Positions 1-5,828 are shown, counted from the stretch's first letter. The stretch is 5,990 bases of DNA from an uncultured Desulfovibrio sp. (GCA_946490455.1 CAMLXE010000119.1:1-5990); one strand, 5' to 3'. The notes: generated from the letters alone by a model not told the origin. Program-made: numbers and translations.

Positions 1-206
1 ATCCTGATGCTGTATTGCCCTTTACGCTCCCCTTTCAGGGCTTCGAGTCTGTTAGCCGGTGGGATCAAAAGATCCTGAAGGCAAGTAGCAGCATCAAGAA
101 GTTTCAACTTCCGGTAGGACTGGCGTGACAGTTCGGGTGAAAAAGCGGAAACGCGATACCCTTTGAAGAGTGTCTCCGTTCGTTTGTCCTTGAATGATTT
201 AATCAT
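1..206 (-). CDS. higB: HigB-type toxin, RelE/ParE-like mRNA interferase (partial, runs off left edge)
   Basis: Read leftward from the ATG at 206-204, the frame is open to the window edge, giving 68 complete codons. It begins MIKSFKDKRTETLFKGYRV and contains LLIPPANRLEALKG and RKGQYSIR, which are the conserved blocks of the HigB/'plasmid maintenance system killer' family. Full-length members are about 92 residues, so roughly the last quarter (catalytic C-terminal strands) is missing here. Family knowledge: HigB is a ribosome-dependent mRNA endonuclease neutralised by HigA, and higB normally precedes higA. The antitoxin gene should therefore lie just left of the window. No Shine-Dalgarno sequence is visible before the ATG, and the candidate -10 element sits only a few bases upstream, so translation may be leaderless. 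The gene is divergent from the transfer operon, and a stability module beside transfer genes fits a plasmid or ICE. Identification is by motif recognition only. Confidence 0.88.
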   Translation of the reverse strand, partial: MIKSFKDKRTETLFKGYRVSAFSPELSRQSYRKLKLLDAATCLQDLLIPPANRLEALKGERKGQYSIR

Positions 207-217
207 ACGAATATAGT
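190..217 (+). promoter_or_regulatory. Candidate promoter of the trbM-topB transfer operon
   Basis: TTGAAT (190-195, 4/6 to the -35 consensus) is followed after 16 nt by TATAGT (212-217, 5/6 to the -10 consensus). The expected transcription start, around 224, falls inside the 218-234 palindrome, so a repressor bound there would block it. The -35 lies within the first codons of the divergent higB. Transcription from elsewhere cannot be excluded, but higB points away, so a rightward promoter is expected here. Confidence 0.4.
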
Positions 218-241
218 AACACGTTAAACGTGTTTTAGCAA
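213..241 (-). promoter_or_regulatory. Candidate sigma70-type promoter of the higB operon
   Basis: Reading the minus strand, a -35-like TTGCTA (241-236) is followed after 17 nt by a -10-like TACTAT (218-213). Each matches 4 of 6 consensus bases. The start codon at 206 lies about where transcription would begin. The spacer is almost exactly the 17-bp palindrome, a typical layout for autorepression. A shifted -10, TATATT (215-210), is also possible. Assignment is by eye. Confidence 0.4.
218..234. promoter_or_regulatory. 17-bp palindromic operator candidate for HigA
   Basis: The sequence is AACACGTT-A-AACGTGTT, two perfect 8-bp arms around one central base. It lies between the divergent higB and trbM start codons. 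On the minus strand it fills the spacer of the candidate higB promoter; on the plus strand it lies at and just after the candidate -10 of the trbM promoter. HigA-type helix-turn-helix antitoxins are known to repress their own operon by binding such palindromes. That HigA binds this one, and that it affects trbM as well, is inference. Confidence 0.65.
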
Positions 242-253
242 ACTGGAGGCTCC

Positions 254-832
254 ATGAAAAAACTTATCTTCTTTCTGGCGTTGTTCTTTCTGCCCGTACA
301 GACATTGGCTTCCGAGCATGAGATTCCCCAGATTGACACCAAACAATACGAACTCACCGGCGACACAAAACTGGCATGTGAAGCAATCCTCTGTCTCTCG
401 TCCGGAACCCGACCTGGGGAATGCGGTCCGTCACTCTCACGGTACTTCGGTATCAGCAAAAAGAAATGGAAAGATACTGTTCGTGCAAGGCGGAATTTCC
501 TGAACCAATGTCCTGTTGTTGGTGAAGACGCAAGTATGCCGACGCTTGTTGACGCCATTGTCAACGGTGCGGGACGCTGCACTGCCGAACTGCTCAACAG
601 ACAGCTCAGAAGGCAAGTCGTGATTCAGGAGTGTATTCCGGATGATGTCTGGCGAAAAATGAGCTGGTCACAGCGGGAAAATACCCCAAAATGCCGAGAC
701 AAATACATCTGGATTGTCGATGATACCCTGCCATCATACTGCAAGACCTATGCTGGTCATGAATATACATGGAAAGTTGGTGTCACCTATGTCGGAGAAC
801 CGCTTGAAGGCGGACACTGGGTTAATGAGTAA
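254..832 (+). CDS. trbM: TrbM/KikA-like conjugal transfer protein, secreted
   Basis: This 192-residue protein has an N-terminal signal peptide (basic MKK, hydrophobic core 4-17, likely cleavage after A19 in TLA-SE), so it should act in the periplasm. The block LTGDTKLACEAILCLSSGT (34-52) followed by RPGEC and KKKWKDTVRARRNFLNQCP (69-87) is characteristic of the TrbM/KikA family of IncP- and IncN-type conjugation systems, an accessory mating-pair formation component of uncertain biochemical role. The mature part has eight cysteines (42, 47, 57, 86, 109, 127, 147, 163), consistent with up to four disulfides. The length fits the family. The start is supported by GGAGG at 245-249, a short 4-nt spacer, and the signal peptide beginning exactly there. 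It is the first gene of the rightward operon, 14 nt before topB. The function of TrbM homologues is inferred from association with type IV secretion. Confidence 0.85.
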   Translation: MKKLIFFLALFFLPVQTLASEHEIPQIDTKQYELTGDTKLACEAILCLSSGTRPGECGPSLSRYFGISKKKWKDTVRARRNFLNQCPVVGEDASMPTLVDAIVNGAGRCTAELLNRQLRRQVVIQECIPDDVWRKMSWSQRENTPKCRDKYIWIVDDTLPSYCKTYAGHEYTWKVGVTYVGEPLEGGHWVNE

Positions 833-846
833 AAAATGAGGTAACA

Positions 847-3165
847 ATGCGTCTCTTTATTGCTGAAAAACCTTCGCTTGGAAGGGCAATCGCCGCTGAA
901 CTTGGTGTCACCAAGGACAACCCCAATTTCCAGATTTGTGGCTCCGATGTGGTGACGTGGTGCTTTGGACATATTCTCAAGCAGTATGATCCGCAGGACT
1001 ATGACGACAACCTCCGGATATGGCGCAGGCGCGATCTTCCCATTATTCCCAAAGAATGGAAGCTGCTCCCTCAAAAAAGCTCTCTCACACAGCTTCAGGT
1101 GATCAACCAGCTCCTGAGTGAGGCAACTTCTGTCGTTCATGCGGGCGACCCCGACCGGGAAGGCCAGCTTCTTGTTGATGAAGTTCTTGAATATTTCAAC
1201 TATGCAGGTCCGGTCCAGCGTATATGGCTTGCCTCTCTTGATTCACGCTCTATCCAGAAAGCTCTGGACTCCCTCAAAGAGAACTGTGATTACTCGAATC
1301 TTAGAGACGCTGCCCTTGCACGTTCCCGTGCCGACTGGCTCATCGGCATGAACGCAAGTCGCGCCATGACCCTGTACGGTCGCGAGACCGGTCGAGAAGA
1401 AGTTCTTTCCCTTGGTCGCGTCCAGACACCAACTCTCGCCATCATTGTTCAGCGAGACCGTGAGATCAAGGCATTCGTGCCCGTTGACTACCTTATCCTC
1501 CAGGCAAGCCTCCGGAACGAAGCTGGACAGTTCGTGGCCACCTTCAACCCTGTCGAAACGCAGCCTGGTCTTGATCCGGAAGGCCGTCTTGTCGATACAG
1601 CTGCTGCTCAGGACATTGTTGCTGCTGTACAAGGCCAGACCGGCACCATCACCACCGTCACACGCGAAAAGCGTACAAAATCCGTCCCTCTCCCGCATTG
1701 TCTCTCCTCCCTCCAGAAAGCAGCCTCTTCAAAGTTCGGCATGACTGCCCAGCAGGTTCTTGATACCGCGCAATCCCTCTATGAAAAGAAACTGACGACA
1801 TACCCCAGAACAGACTGCCGCTATCTGCCCGAAGAACAGTTTCAGGATGCAGCCCGGATCATCACGTCTCTCTCCAGTGTCCCCGGCCTTGAAGCCGTTA
1901 CCGCCAGTACCAATACTTCTCTTCGAGGTCCGGTCTGGAGTACGGCAAAGGTCACGGCCCACCACGCGATTATCCCCACCGGTGAAAAGCCCCAGAGCCT
2001 CACGGCGCAGGAAACGAATCTGTACCTGATGATCGCAGTCCAATACTTTCTCCAGTTCTATCCCCAGATGAAATACGAATCTCAGAAAATCGTTGTCTCC
2101 ATCAATGACACGACCTGGGAAGCACGCGGACGGCTCATTCTCGAACCTGGATGGACCAGCGTTACAGCCGAAGAGGATGAAGACGCCAAAAGAAAGGAAC
2201 CGGAACAATCATTGCCTCCAGTCAGCTCTGGCACACCCGTCACCTGCACCGATGTGGATATTCTCAAAAAGAAGACAACGCCGCCTTCTAGATTTTCAGA
2301 AGGTTCACTGATCGAAGCGATGGCCAATATCCATCGTTTCGTATCCGATGCCAGCGCCAAAACCGTACTCAAGGAAAATGAGGGTATCGGCACCGAAGCC
2401 ACCCGTGCCTCAATTATAGAAACCCTCAAGGAACGAAAGTACATCGAACCGAGCGGCAAATCACTGGTCTCAACGCCGCTTGGGCAGTCTCTCATCGACA
2501 TGACTCCGGGTGTACTCAAAGACCCGGTGCTGACGGCACAATGGGAACAGAGGCTCGAAAAGATAGCCTGCGGTGAACTCTCGCTCGACGCCTTCATGCA
2601 GGATCAGATTACGATCTTGCCAACACTCCTCAATTCGGTTCTTTCTCTGCCTGTCACCCTCCTTCCCACCGCTTTCCCATGTCCGAAGTGCGGCAGGGCC
2701 ATGAACAGGCGTCCGGACAAGAAATACGGGGGATTCTTCTGGGCCTGCTCCGACTCCGACTGCCACACATTTCTTCCGGATGCCAACGGCAAACCCGGCG
2801 CTCCTCGTGAAAAGGCCGTCCCTTCGGAATTCCCCTGCCCCGTCTGTAACCGGCCTCTTTACCGCAAAGAAAAGGACGGATCACCCTACTGGGCCTGCTA
2901 CAATCGTGAGGGTCATCCAAATGGCGAAAACATCTTTCTTCCCGACGATAACGGCAAACCCGGTACGCCAAAACCACGGATTCCGCGAATTGTGACTGAG
3001 TTCGCCTGCCCAGACTGTGGTAAGCCACTGCTCTACAAACAAGGTATAAGCAAGGGTGGGAAAGCATGGGAACGTTTCGACTGCTCTAGTTTTCCATCCT
3101 GCAAAGCCAGTTTCTGGGGTAAGGGCAACAAGCCGGATTTCAATAAAAGAGCTGGAAAAAAGTAA
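847..3165 (+). CDS. topB: DNA topoisomerase III, plasmid TraE/TopB type, with C-terminal zinc modules
   Basis: This 772-residue type IA topoisomerase cuts and passes single DNA strands through a 5'-phosphotyrosine link and resolves replication or transfer intermediates in the cytoplasm. The Toprim domain starts with FIAEKPS (4-10; E7 is the expected catalytic Glu) and carries DPDREG (101-106; D101, D103, E105 for Mg2+). SLGRVQTPTLAII is at 188-200. The catalytic tyrosine is Y319 in LTTYPRTD (316-323). AHHAIIPT (371-378) and EGIGTEATRASII (512-524) are further family motifs, so the enzyme looks intact. The tail has three zinc-ribbon-like modules: C612/C615/C634/C639, C664/C667/C684/H690 and C721/C724/C746/C752. 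It is longer than chromosomal E. coli TopB (about 650 residues) and closer to plasmid TraE enzymes. GAGGT (838-842) precedes the ATG. Its place between trbM and an rdgC-like gene supports a role in conjugative DNA processing. Confidence 0.95.
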   Translation: MRLFIAEKPSLGRAIAAELGVTKDNPNFQICGSDVVTWCFGHILKQYDPQDYDDNLRIWRRRDLPIIPKEWKLLPQKSSLTQLQVINQLLSEATSVVHAGDPDREGQLLVDEVLEYFNYAGPVQRIWLASLDSRSIQKALDSLKENCDYSNLRDAALARSRADWLIGMNASRAMTLYGRETGREEVLSLGRVQTPTLAIIVQRDREIKAFVPVDYLILQASLRNEAGQFVATFNPVETQPGLDPEGRLVDTAAAQDIVAAVQGQTGTITTVTREKRTKSVPLPHCLSSLQKAASSKFGMTAQQVLDTAQSLYEKKLTTYPRTDCRYLPEEQFQDAARIITSLSSVPGLEAVTASTNTSLRGPVWSTAKVTAHHAIIPTGEKPQSLTAQETNLYLMIAVQYFLQFYPQMKYESQKIVVSINDTTWEARGRLILEPGWTSVTAEEDEDAKRKEPEQSLPPVSSGTPVTCTDVDILKKKTTPPSRFSEGSLIEAMANIHRFVSDASAKTVLKENEGIGTEATRASIIETLKERKYIEPSGKSLVSTPLGQSLIDMTPGVLKDPVLTAQWEQRLEKIACGELSLDAFMQDQITILPTLLNSVLSLPVTLLPTAFPCPKCGRAMNRRPDKKYGGFFWACSDSDCHTFLPDANGKPGAPREKAVPSEFPCPVCNRPLYRKEKDGSPYWACYNREGHPNGENIFLPDDNGKPGTPKPRIPRIVTEFACPDCGKPLLYKQGISKGGKAWERFDCSSFPSCKASFWGKGNKPDFNKRAGKK

Positions 3166-3182
3166 AGTTATAAGGAGTTGTT

Positions 3183-4136
3183 ATGAGCCTCATGGCCTCT
3201 TCTATCCCCCTGACTGTCTATCGCGCAGATTCTACTTTCATGGATGCACTCACATTTGACAAATTAAAACAGTTCGCCTTTCGTTCGATTGACAGTGTGC
3301 CTGAAAAAAAAGGGTGGGGATTTACAAACTTCGACGATATGTTCGATGTCGAATGGACGAAATCCGTTCCAGAAAAAGGGCGCTATTTCGCATTCGGTGT
3401 TCGTATCGACAACCGCTCCATTCCTTCTTCCATTGTCAAAAAGCACTATGCTGAACTGGAAGCTGAAGAGCTGGAGCGCATCAAGGCTGGAGGGAAAAAA
3501 TTTCTTTCACGGGAAAGAAAAAAGGATCTCCTTACACTCTGCAAAGTACGCTTGCTTTCACGCATTGAGCCACGCCCAGCAATGTGTGGTGTGGCTGTGG
3601 ATACAGCAACAGGGTTGGTTTATGTGGGCAGCGTATCAAAGACAGTCCTAGAGCTACTTGAATCATATCTGAAAACTGCATTTTCCAGCGTTCCAGAACG
3701 CATCTCTCCGGACACACTGTCCGGCAGACTTCCATTCGATGATTTTCTGCACGATTTGTACACCGAAAGTATGACGATTTCTCTCAACTCACATGAGTAT
3801 CATGTTGCAGAACAGGGACAGGCAATGCTTGCTCAAGAAAACGGCCCATCGGTATCAGTGAACGATGCTCCGGACAGCGCCCGTGCCGGTCTTGAATCCG
3901 GGTTGCGTATCCAGAATCTCAAGCTCCGAATTTCCCGGCTGCCCGATGAAGAACAGGCTTCAACCTTCACTCTCCATTCTGACTTTTCCTTCACTGGACT
4001 CAGGACTCCCCGTGTCAAACGCGAAAAGGGCGATCCGGATATGGACGCCGTTTTTTTTCTTAAAATGGGCTATATTGAAGAAGTCGTTACGGTCATGCAC
4101 GCGCTCTTCAGACAATTCTGTGGAGAAAAGAAATGA
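3183..4136 (+). CDS. rdgC: RdgC-like recombination-associated protein
   Basis: This 317-residue cytoplasmic protein has no signal peptide or membrane segment. Features resembling RdgC are a GWGFTNFDDMFDVEW block (44-58), a charged helix then LSRERKKDL (108-116) and KVRLLSRIEPRPA (121-133), a strand pair around VDTATGLVYVGS (139-150), a C-terminal TFTLHSDFSFTGLRTP stretch (261-276), and DMDAVFFLKMGYIEEVV (286-302) before a final helix. The same order occurs in E. coli RdgC (about 303 residues), a ring-shaped dimer that coats DNA and restrains RecA. Direct identity to E. coli RdgC appears low, so this would be a divergent branch. AAGGAG (3172-3177) precedes the ATG by 5 nt. It sits 17 nt after topB and overlaps the prepilin peptidase start by 4 nt. 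Homopolymer runs of 8 A (3304-3311) and 8 T (4051-4058) lie inside the gene, but the frame is intact. Inferred role: limiting RecA action on transferred DNA. Confidence 0.72.
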   Translation: MSLMASSIPLTVYRADSTFMDALTFDKLKQFAFRSIDSVPEKKGWGFTNFDDMFDVEWTKSVPEKGRYFAFGVRIDNRSIPSSIVKKHYAELEAEELERIKAGGKKFLSRERKKDLLTLCKVRLLSRIEPRPAMCGVAVDTATGLVYVGSVSKTVLELLESYLKTAFSSVPERISPDTLSGRLPFDDFLHDLYTESMTISLNSHEYHVAEQGQAMLAQENGPSVSVNDAPDSARAGLESGLRIQNLKLRISRLPDEEQASTFTLHSDFSFTGLRTPRVKREKGDPDMDAVFFLKMGYIEEVVTVMHALFRQFCGEKK

Positions 4137-4858
4137 CGGTCTTTGGAGCAGTCATGCTAGGACTCATTCTGGGGAGTTTCTACAACGTGTGTATCTTCCG
4201 GTTCATTTCCGGTGAATCCGTTGTCTATCCCCCTTCACATTGTCCGCACTGCCTGCACCGGCTTGCATGGTACGAGATGATTCCCGTAATCAGCTATCTC
4301 TGTCTGCGGGGACGCTGCTCATCTTGCGGTGTCCGGATCAGCCTCCAGTACCCTCTGGTCGAACTGCTCTCTGGGGCTGTGGCCGGAGTCCTTGCCTTGC
4401 GCTTTGGTCCCTGCTCTGCCCTCGTCGTCCATCTTGCCGCTGCCGGTGTTCTGATCGTGGCCTCCGGCATAGACGCCAGAATTGGAATTTTGCCGGACGT
4501 GTTGCTGCTTCCGGCTATAGCACTGGCCATTCCTGCAGGAGCTCTTGTTCTTGGACATGGGTGGCTGATCACACTCTCCGGCTGCCTGCTGGGTGGAGGT
4601 TCTTTCTGGCTTCTGGCAATTCTCTACAGACATTTTCGTGGTCGTGATGGTCTCGGTTTGGGAGACGCAAAACTCATGTGCCTGATTGGCGCGTTATCCG
4701 GTGTATCCGCCCTGCCCTCTATAGCTCTTATCGCTGCGCTGACCTGTACCGCCTTCATTTTCCTGTCGCGGCACGACCCTGCGGCTCCCCTTCCATTTGG
4801 CCCCTGGCTGTCTGCCAGTTTTTTCCTTCATGTTCTCCTGCCAAGGATGCTGCCATGA
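4133..4858 (+). CDS. Type IV prepilin peptidase (A24 family, PilD/PilU-like)
   Basis: This 241-residue polytopic inner-membrane aspartic protease cleaves, and often N-methylates, type IV prepilins. It begins with a membrane segment carrying LGSFYNVCIFR (13-23), the family's N-terminal signature. Two CxxC pairs follow (C37/C40 and C62/C65), the zinc-binding cytoplasmic loop of the long family form. The two GxGD-type catalytic aspartates are expected at D114 (GIDARIGILPD, 112-122) and D178 (GLGDAK, 175-180). PFGPWL (221-226) is the usual C-terminal motif. About seven or eight hydrophobic segments are visible. The start overlaps the rdgC stop in ATGA, with GGAGA at 4122-4126 as ribosome binding site, so translation is probably coupled. 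No prepilin gene is visible in the window, so its substrate lies elsewhere on the element. In R64-like plasmids the PilU peptidase likewise precedes the PilV tip adhesin, which is the basis for suggesting a thin conjugative pilus. Confidence 0.93.
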   Translation: MTVFGAVMLGLILGSFYNVCIFRFISGESVVYPPSHCPHCLHRLAWYEMIPVISYLCLRGRCSSCGVRISLQYPLVELLSGAVAGVLALRFGPCSALVVHLAAAGVLIVASGIDARIGILPDVLLLPAIALAIPAGALVLGHGWLITLSGCLLGGGSFWLLAILYRHFRGRDGLGLGDAKLMCLIGALSGVSALPSIALIAALTCTAFIFLSRHDPAAPLPFGPWLSASFFLHVLLPRMLP

Positions 4859-5433
4859 AAAGACTTTCTCTGCTTTTTCTTCTTTCGCTTTTTGCCTTTT
4901 CCTGTCCTGTACATGCTGCCGACAGTTCTTCCTTTGACCCTACAAAGATCACAGTGCAAAGCGTATCCACGTCTTCCATCCCCGTTGGAACCGTGATTGC
5001 CTGGCCATCTGCTTCATGGCCCTCTGATGCCAGCAACTGGCTGGAATGTAACGGACAGGCCATATCAAGCACAATATACCCGGCACTGGTCGCGCTTGTA
5101 GGTTCACGAGTGCCGGATTACAGGGGGATATTCCTGCGTGGGTATGGCTCACAGGTCTCCACGCACTACGGCACTGTGACGCATTCAAGCGGCAGTCTTG
5201 GGGCACTTCAGGGAGACGCCATAAGAAACATGAAGGGACGAGTGGTGGCCAACCCATCCCGTGGAGGCTCCAGCCCCTCTGGACCGTTCTATGATAGTAC
5301 AGAAGGATGGAACAATCACACTGATACAGGTTCATCGGGAACCATCTGGTTTGATGCTTCACGCGCTACCCCGACTGCGGTTGAAATACGACCTGTCAAT
5401 CGCAGTGTCCGCTATCTCATACGAGCAAAATAA
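4855..5433 (+). CDS. Secreted phage tail-collar-domain protein; candidate pilus-tip or recipient-recognition factor
   Basis: This 192-residue protein starts with a signal peptide (MKRLSLLFLLSLFAF, cleavage likely after A21 in VHA-AD). The mature part matches the phage tail-collar pattern: IPVGTVIAWPSASWP (42-56), NWLECNGQAISSTIYPAL (61-78), then VPDYRGIFLRGYG (86-98). The C-terminus AVEIRPVNRSVRYLIRAK (175-192) matches the 'ETRPxNxxxxYII' ending of such proteins. Residues 99-170 are Gly/Ser/Asn/Thr-rich and would form the exposed variable part. The start at 4855 is chosen because AAGGA (4843-4847) lies 7 nt upstream, the ATG overlaps the peptidase stop as ATGA, and the signal peptide begins there; the upstream extension in this frame overlaps the peptidase gene. 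Phage structural proteins lack signal peptides, so this is unlikely to be a phage remnant. Coupling to a prepilin peptidase suggests a minor pilus component comparable in position to PilV, but no prepilin cleavage site is seen. C17 does not sit in a good lipobox. Confidence 0.75.
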   Translation: MKRLSLLFLLSLFAFSCPVHAADSSSFDPTKITVQSVSTSSIPVGTVIAWPSASWPSDASNWLECNGQAISSTIYPALVALVGSRVPDYRGIFLRGYGSQVSTHYGTVTHSSGSLGALQGDAIRNMKGRVVANPSRGGSSPSGPFYDSTEGWNNHTDTGSSGTIWFDASRATPTAVEIRPVNRSVRYLIRAK

Positions 5434-5456
5434 CAAATAATTACAGTAAGATTGTA

Positions 5457-5485
5457 TTGATTTTCTGAAAAAAACAGCATATAAG
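5457..5485 (+). promoter_or_regulatory. Candidate promoter downstream of the operon
   Basis: TTGATT (5457-5462, 4/6 to the -35 consensus), a 17-nt spacer and TATAAG (5480-5485, 5/6 to the -10 consensus) lie in an AT-rich stretch between the operon end and a GC-rich structured region. Transcription would begin near 5492, after the ATG at 5489. This promoter therefore suits a structured RNA, or a peptide starting further downstream, better than the full 59-codon ORF. Confidence 0.42.
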
Positions 5486-5488
5486 AAG

Positions 5489-5668
5489 ATGTTCCCATTG
5501 AGGAACAAAATACGGGGCCTCCTCTCCGCAGGCAGGCAGGGATGGAAAGGAGGCAAGTTGCCAGGCAAACGGCGGATGTACCATCTGCTCAGACTGGTGA
5601 CGAAAGCGGCCCTGTGGGGCGCGATCTCCCGTCTGGCAAACTGGCTCATGGGTAAAATCCTGAGCTGA
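5489..5668 (+). CDS. Possible small basic protein, 59 codons, unrecognised
   Basis: An open frame from ATG 5489 to TGA 5666-5668 encodes 59 residues. The N-terminal half is rich in Lys, Arg and Gly. The C-terminal part, from RMYHLLRLVTKAALWG (29-44) to ISRLANWLMGKILS (46-59), could be an amphipathic or membrane-associated helix. The latter half uses mostly G- or C-ending codons, as a real gene here might. There is no proper ribosome binding site for ATG 5489. A better site, AAAGGAGG (5546-5553), precedes an in-frame TTG at 5558, which would give a 36-residue product. That site lies in one arm of a 7-bp hairpin (5517-5523 with 5548-5554). Other frames are also open across this GC-rich region, so coding is uncertain. 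I do not recognise the family. Confidence 0.33.
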   Translation: MFPLRNKIRGLLSAGRQGWKGGKLPGKRRMYHLLRLVTKAALWGAISRLANWLMGKILS

Positions 5669-5675
5669 GGATAAG

Positions 5676-5734
5676 CCCGATGGAATGAAGCGACCCCCGA
5701 CAGTGCTGCAACACCGTTGGGGGTCTCCATCGGG
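5676..5734 (+). repeat. Long bulged hairpin (inverted repeat)
   Basis: The outer stem CCCGATGGA (5676-5684) pairs perfectly with TCCATCGGG (5726-5734). The inner stem GACCCCC (5692-5698) pairs with GGGGGTC (5719-5725) and extends by GAC/GTT with one G-U pair. A GTG/CAC tip closes the loop CTGCAA (5706-5711). The 7-nt bulge ATGAAGC (5685-5691) is only on the 5' side. No T-run follows, so it is not a simple terminator; structured RNA, recombination site or protein-binding element are all possible. Confidence 0.75.
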
Positions 5735-5791
5735 TAAAGTTTCCACAACTTCTACCGGAGGGAAGGCCCTTGAAGAACCATCCCATGCCGG

Positions 5792-5828
5792 GGGTCAGAG
5801 TGTAACCAGCACTCTGACCCTTTCTGTT
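5792..5828 (+). terminator. Terminator-like hairpin, rightward
   Basis: GGGTCAGAGTG (5792-5802) and CACTCTGACCC (5810-5820) form a perfect 11-bp stem with a 7-nt loop, followed by the moderately T-rich TTTCTGTT. The T-tract is interrupted, so termination may be partial. It would end transcripts of the upstream structured region or read-through from the operon. On the opposite strand the stem is followed by CCCGG, which does not suit leftward termination. Confidence 0.55.

Larger units (their letters stand above)
5492..5828 (+). ncRNA. Candidate structured RNA, class unknown
   Basis: Between a plausible promoter and a terminator-like hairpin lie about 330 nt with many potential stems: TGTTCC/GGAACA (from 5490), GCCTCCT/AGGAGGC (5517-5523 with 5548-5554), an AGTTGCCAG/CTGGCAAACT long-range pairing with one bulge (about 5556 with 5642), GCGGAT/ATCTGC, ATCCT/AGGAT (5657-5671), the long hairpin at 5676-5734, and AAGTT/AACTT (about 5738-5752). 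It does not show the conserved cores I would expect of RNase P, tmRNA or SRP RNA. It overlaps the possible 59-codon ORF, so it may instead be an mRNA with structured leader and trailer. Folding was done by eye only. The boundaries are the predicted promoter start and the end of the T-rich tract. Confidence 0.35.

Noticed and set aside
4678..4854. N-terminal extension of the collar protein frame upstream of 4855
   Set aside because: It lies wholly inside the prepilin peptidase gene and would bury the clear signal peptide and ribosome binding site at 4855.
4855..4920. Lipoprotein signal in the collar protein (Cys at residue 17)
   Set aside because: The residues before the Cys (AFS) do not make a normal lipobox, and VHA-AD is a good signal peptidase I site.
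5657..5663. ATCCTG resembling the nic core of MOB_P-type oriT sites
   Set aside because: The base after the core is A rather than a pyrimidine, the motif forms one arm of a small hairpin, and the same hexamer occurs at 1-6 and 73-78 inside higB. No relaxase gene is visible nearby.
5359..5748. Leftward open frames of about 100-130 codons
   Set aside because: They overlap the end of the collar gene and the structured region, lack ribosome sites and have no recognisable motifs; probably a result of GC-rich composition.
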